Below are positions 62,560 through 64,000 of a stretch of DNA of 64,000 nt, piece after piece (the first letter of the stretch is position 1; the number at the start of each line of letters is the position of its first letter). The stretch is from the NCBI RefSeq assembly GCF_004355225.1, contig NZ_CP037933.1:3472001-3536000 (forward strand). The letters run 5' to 3'. The stretch is from Flavobacterium nackdongense. GTDB lineage: Bacteria > Bacteroidota > Bacteroidia > Flavobacteriales > Flavobacteriaceae. Position numbers and translations under genes: made by a program. The notes under the pieces are model-generated. The model saw only the letters and a list, made by a program, of their open reading frames with translations. It did no database searches and was not told the origin of the DNA.

Positions 62560-63756
62560 CTATCTCAAATTGTAAACTTCAATGGCTTTCTTTAGGATTT
62601 GAACAGCGCGAACCAAATCTTCCTTTTTCAATACATAAGCAATGCGAACTTGATTCAATCCAACTCCCGGAGTCGAATAAAAACCGCCAGCTGGCGCAAC
62701 CATTACAGTTTCGCCGTTTAAATTGTAGTTTTCGAGCAACCATTGGGCAAAGTCATCGGTATTGTCAACGGGGAGTTGAGCAATGCAGTAAAAAGCAGCT
62801 TTTGGAGTAGTAACTATTACACCTTCAATTGTATTCAATTCGGCTATTAGCGCATCTCTTCTCTCTTTGTATTCTGAAATCACTTCGTCAAAATAGCTTT
62901 GTGGAGTATCAATGGCAGCTTCACAAGCGATTTGTTCTATGGTTGGTGGACATAAGCGCGCTTGTGCAAATTTCATCGAAGCAGCGATTACTTCTCTGTT
63001 TTTGGTAACCATACAGCCAATTCGTGCGCCACACATACTGTATCTTTTGGAAACAGAATCAATCATTATGACGTTTTGCTCAATTCCTTTTAGGTTCATC
63101 ACCGAAAAGTGTCTGTCTCTCTCGTCGTAAATAAATTCGCGATACACTTCATCTGCGATTAAAAATAAATCGTGTTTTCGAACCAATTCTCCCAATTGAT
63201 TAATTTCAGATTCTGAATACAAATAGCCCGTCGGATTATTGGGATTACAGATTAAGATTGCCTTGGTTTTGGGAGTAATTGCTTTTTCAAATTCTTCAAT
63301 TGTTGGTAGTGTAAAACCGCTTTCTATAGTTGAAATAACGGGCACCACTCTAGCGCTTGATTCAGCTGAAAAGGCACTGTAATTGGCATAAAAGGGTTCT
63401 GGAATAATAACTTCGTCCTCGGGATCCATAATGCTGCCTAAGGCGAACAAAAGCGCTTCAGAACCACCGGTGGTAATCATTATGTCTTCAAACGAAACGT
63501 TTACATCTTGTCTGGTATAAAATTGGGCCAATTTTTTCCTATAACTTTCATAACCCGCCGAAGGACCATATTCTATGATGTCTAAGTCCATATTTTTGAT
63601 AGCTTCAATCGCTATTTCGGGACTTTTTATATCAGGTTGACCTATGTTTAAATGGTATACTTTATGGCCTTTTAATTTAGCCATATCAGCATAAGGAGCC
63701 AACTTTCGAATTGGCGATTCGGGCATTTTACGACCTCTAATAGAAATACTAGGCAT
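62560..63756 (-). CDS. pyridoxal phosphate-dependent aminotransferase (class I)
   Basis: A 398-residue fold-type I aminotransferase. PLP motifs are CNPNNPTGYLYSE (about 170), DEVYREFIYD (about 200) and the Schiff-base region DSVSKRYSMCGARIG (lysine about 233). R-x-SG-type C-terminal sequence is replaced by QVRIAYVLKKEDL. Length and motifs fit the aspartate/aromatic aminotransferase I-gamma group common in Bacteroidota. The substrate is not determined. It is divergent from the partial gene at 63880. Confidence 0.9.
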   Translation of the reverse strand: MPSISIRGRKMPESPIRKLAPYADMAKLKGHKVYHLNIGQPDIKSPEIAIEAIKNMDLDIIEYGPSAGYESYRKKLAQFYTRQDVNVSFEDIMITTGGSEALLFALGSIMDPEDEVIIPEPFYANYSAFSAESSARVVPVISTIESGFTLPTIEEFEKAITPKTKAILICNPNNPTGYLYSESEINQLGELVRKHDLFLIADEVYREFIYDERDRHFSVMNLKGIEQNVIMIDSVSKRYSMCGARIGCMVTKNREVIAASMKFAQARLCPPTIEQIACEAAIDTPQSYFDEVISEYKERRDALIAELNTIEGVIVTTPKAAFYCIAQLPVDNTDDFAQWLLENYNLNGETVMVAPAGGFYSTPGVGLNQVRIAYVLKKEDLVRAVQILKKAIEVYNLR

Positions 63757-63879
63757 GTTTTGAAAATTTGCTGCAAATTTGCGACTTTTTTTTCGAAAAA
63801 AATCGCTTCAAATTTCTTAATTTGTTAATAAAAGGAGATAATTCTTCATTATTTCACTAACTTTATCAAAATATTTCAA

Positions 63880-64000
63880 ATGAAACAACTCCTCTTTTTG
63901 TGTTTTTTGATTGTTTTTGCTTTGCCAATTTCGGGACAAGATGGATTTCGCTTTGATAAAGGTGTCGATAGAGTGGCTGTACCTTTCAAAAACATCAATA
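63880..64000 (+). CDS. exported protein, 3' end outside window (possible aspartyl protease)
   Basis: Forty codons are visible from ATG at 63880. A signal peptide (QLLFLCFLIVFALPISGQ) is followed by DGFRFDKGVDRVAVPFKNIN. This resembles the start of the retropepsin-like aspartyl protease/PDZ proteins of flavobacteria, where a VPF..INN..IP segment precedes the DTG motif. The catalytic region is outside the window, so the call is tentative. A near-consensus TAACTTTA box lies at 63858-63865. Confidence 0.5.
   Translation, partial: MKQLLFLCFLIVFALPISGQDGFRFDKGVDRVAVPFKNIN

Overview
The window looks like chromosomal DNA of a member of the Flavobacteriaceae, most likely Flavobacterium or a close relative. 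The DNA is AT-rich. Many intergenic regions carry the Bacteroidota promoter box TAnnTTTG, and Shine-Dalgarno sequences are largely absent. Lineage markers include a type IX secretion (T9SS) type B C-terminal sorting domain, fused SecDF, a GatB/AspS fusion, DUF4199, a CarboxypepD_reg-type TonB receptor and several proteins known mainly from this family. No rRNA, tRNA, CRISPR array, transposase or prophage was recognised. The window opens inside an M23 peptidase gene and closes inside a signal-peptide-bearing gene.

Layout. 1-4116: M23 peptidase and TonB-dependent receptor. 4119-11015 (minus): DUF2971 protein, MsbA-like ABC exporter, solitary YhcG-type nuclease, phosphoglucomutase, GtrB-like glycosyltransferase, DUF4199 protein. 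11262-18045: ribosomal protein L31 type B, GlmU-like nucleotidyltransferase, MtaB, a DUF protein, MATE pump, SPFH protein. 18046-21006 (minus): a tightly overlapping GT2 / LAB_N / GT39 trio that probably decorates the envelope through a lipid-linked sugar. 21137-30464: NAD-dependent epimerase, MeaB, Nudix hydrolase, the rel-fur-purA group, serine hydrolase, TrmH-family methyltransferase. 30626-39558: YicG-like channel, then a surface polysaccharide locus (FemAB-like transferase, FdtB, Wzx, GT4, GT2, FdtA, two GT2) and FtsE. 39764-44698: large TPR protein and an outer membrane beta-barrel. 44806-50432: GreA-like protein, then gatC-like, gatA and a gatB-aspS fusion, which together form a transamidosome-type operon. 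50792-58744: gyrB, mdh, secDF and a T9SS cargo protein. 58804-63756 (minus): lgt, yidD, cysS, folE and an aminotransferase.

Most of the window is ordinary core genome. The unusual material is the small repeats. Degenerate tandem heptamers and hexamers, often arranged as opposed (inverted) arrays, fill several intergenic gaps. A GC-rich 26-nt palindromic element occurs three times and supplies stop codons or part of a signal peptide. A repeat-like segment and a heptamer tract both lie inside the coding frame of the fdtB-like aminotransferase. I regard this spread of short repeats into coding ends and reading frames as the most interesting signal in the window. The gatC-gatA-gatB/aspS operon and the three-gene sugar-transfer cassette come next.
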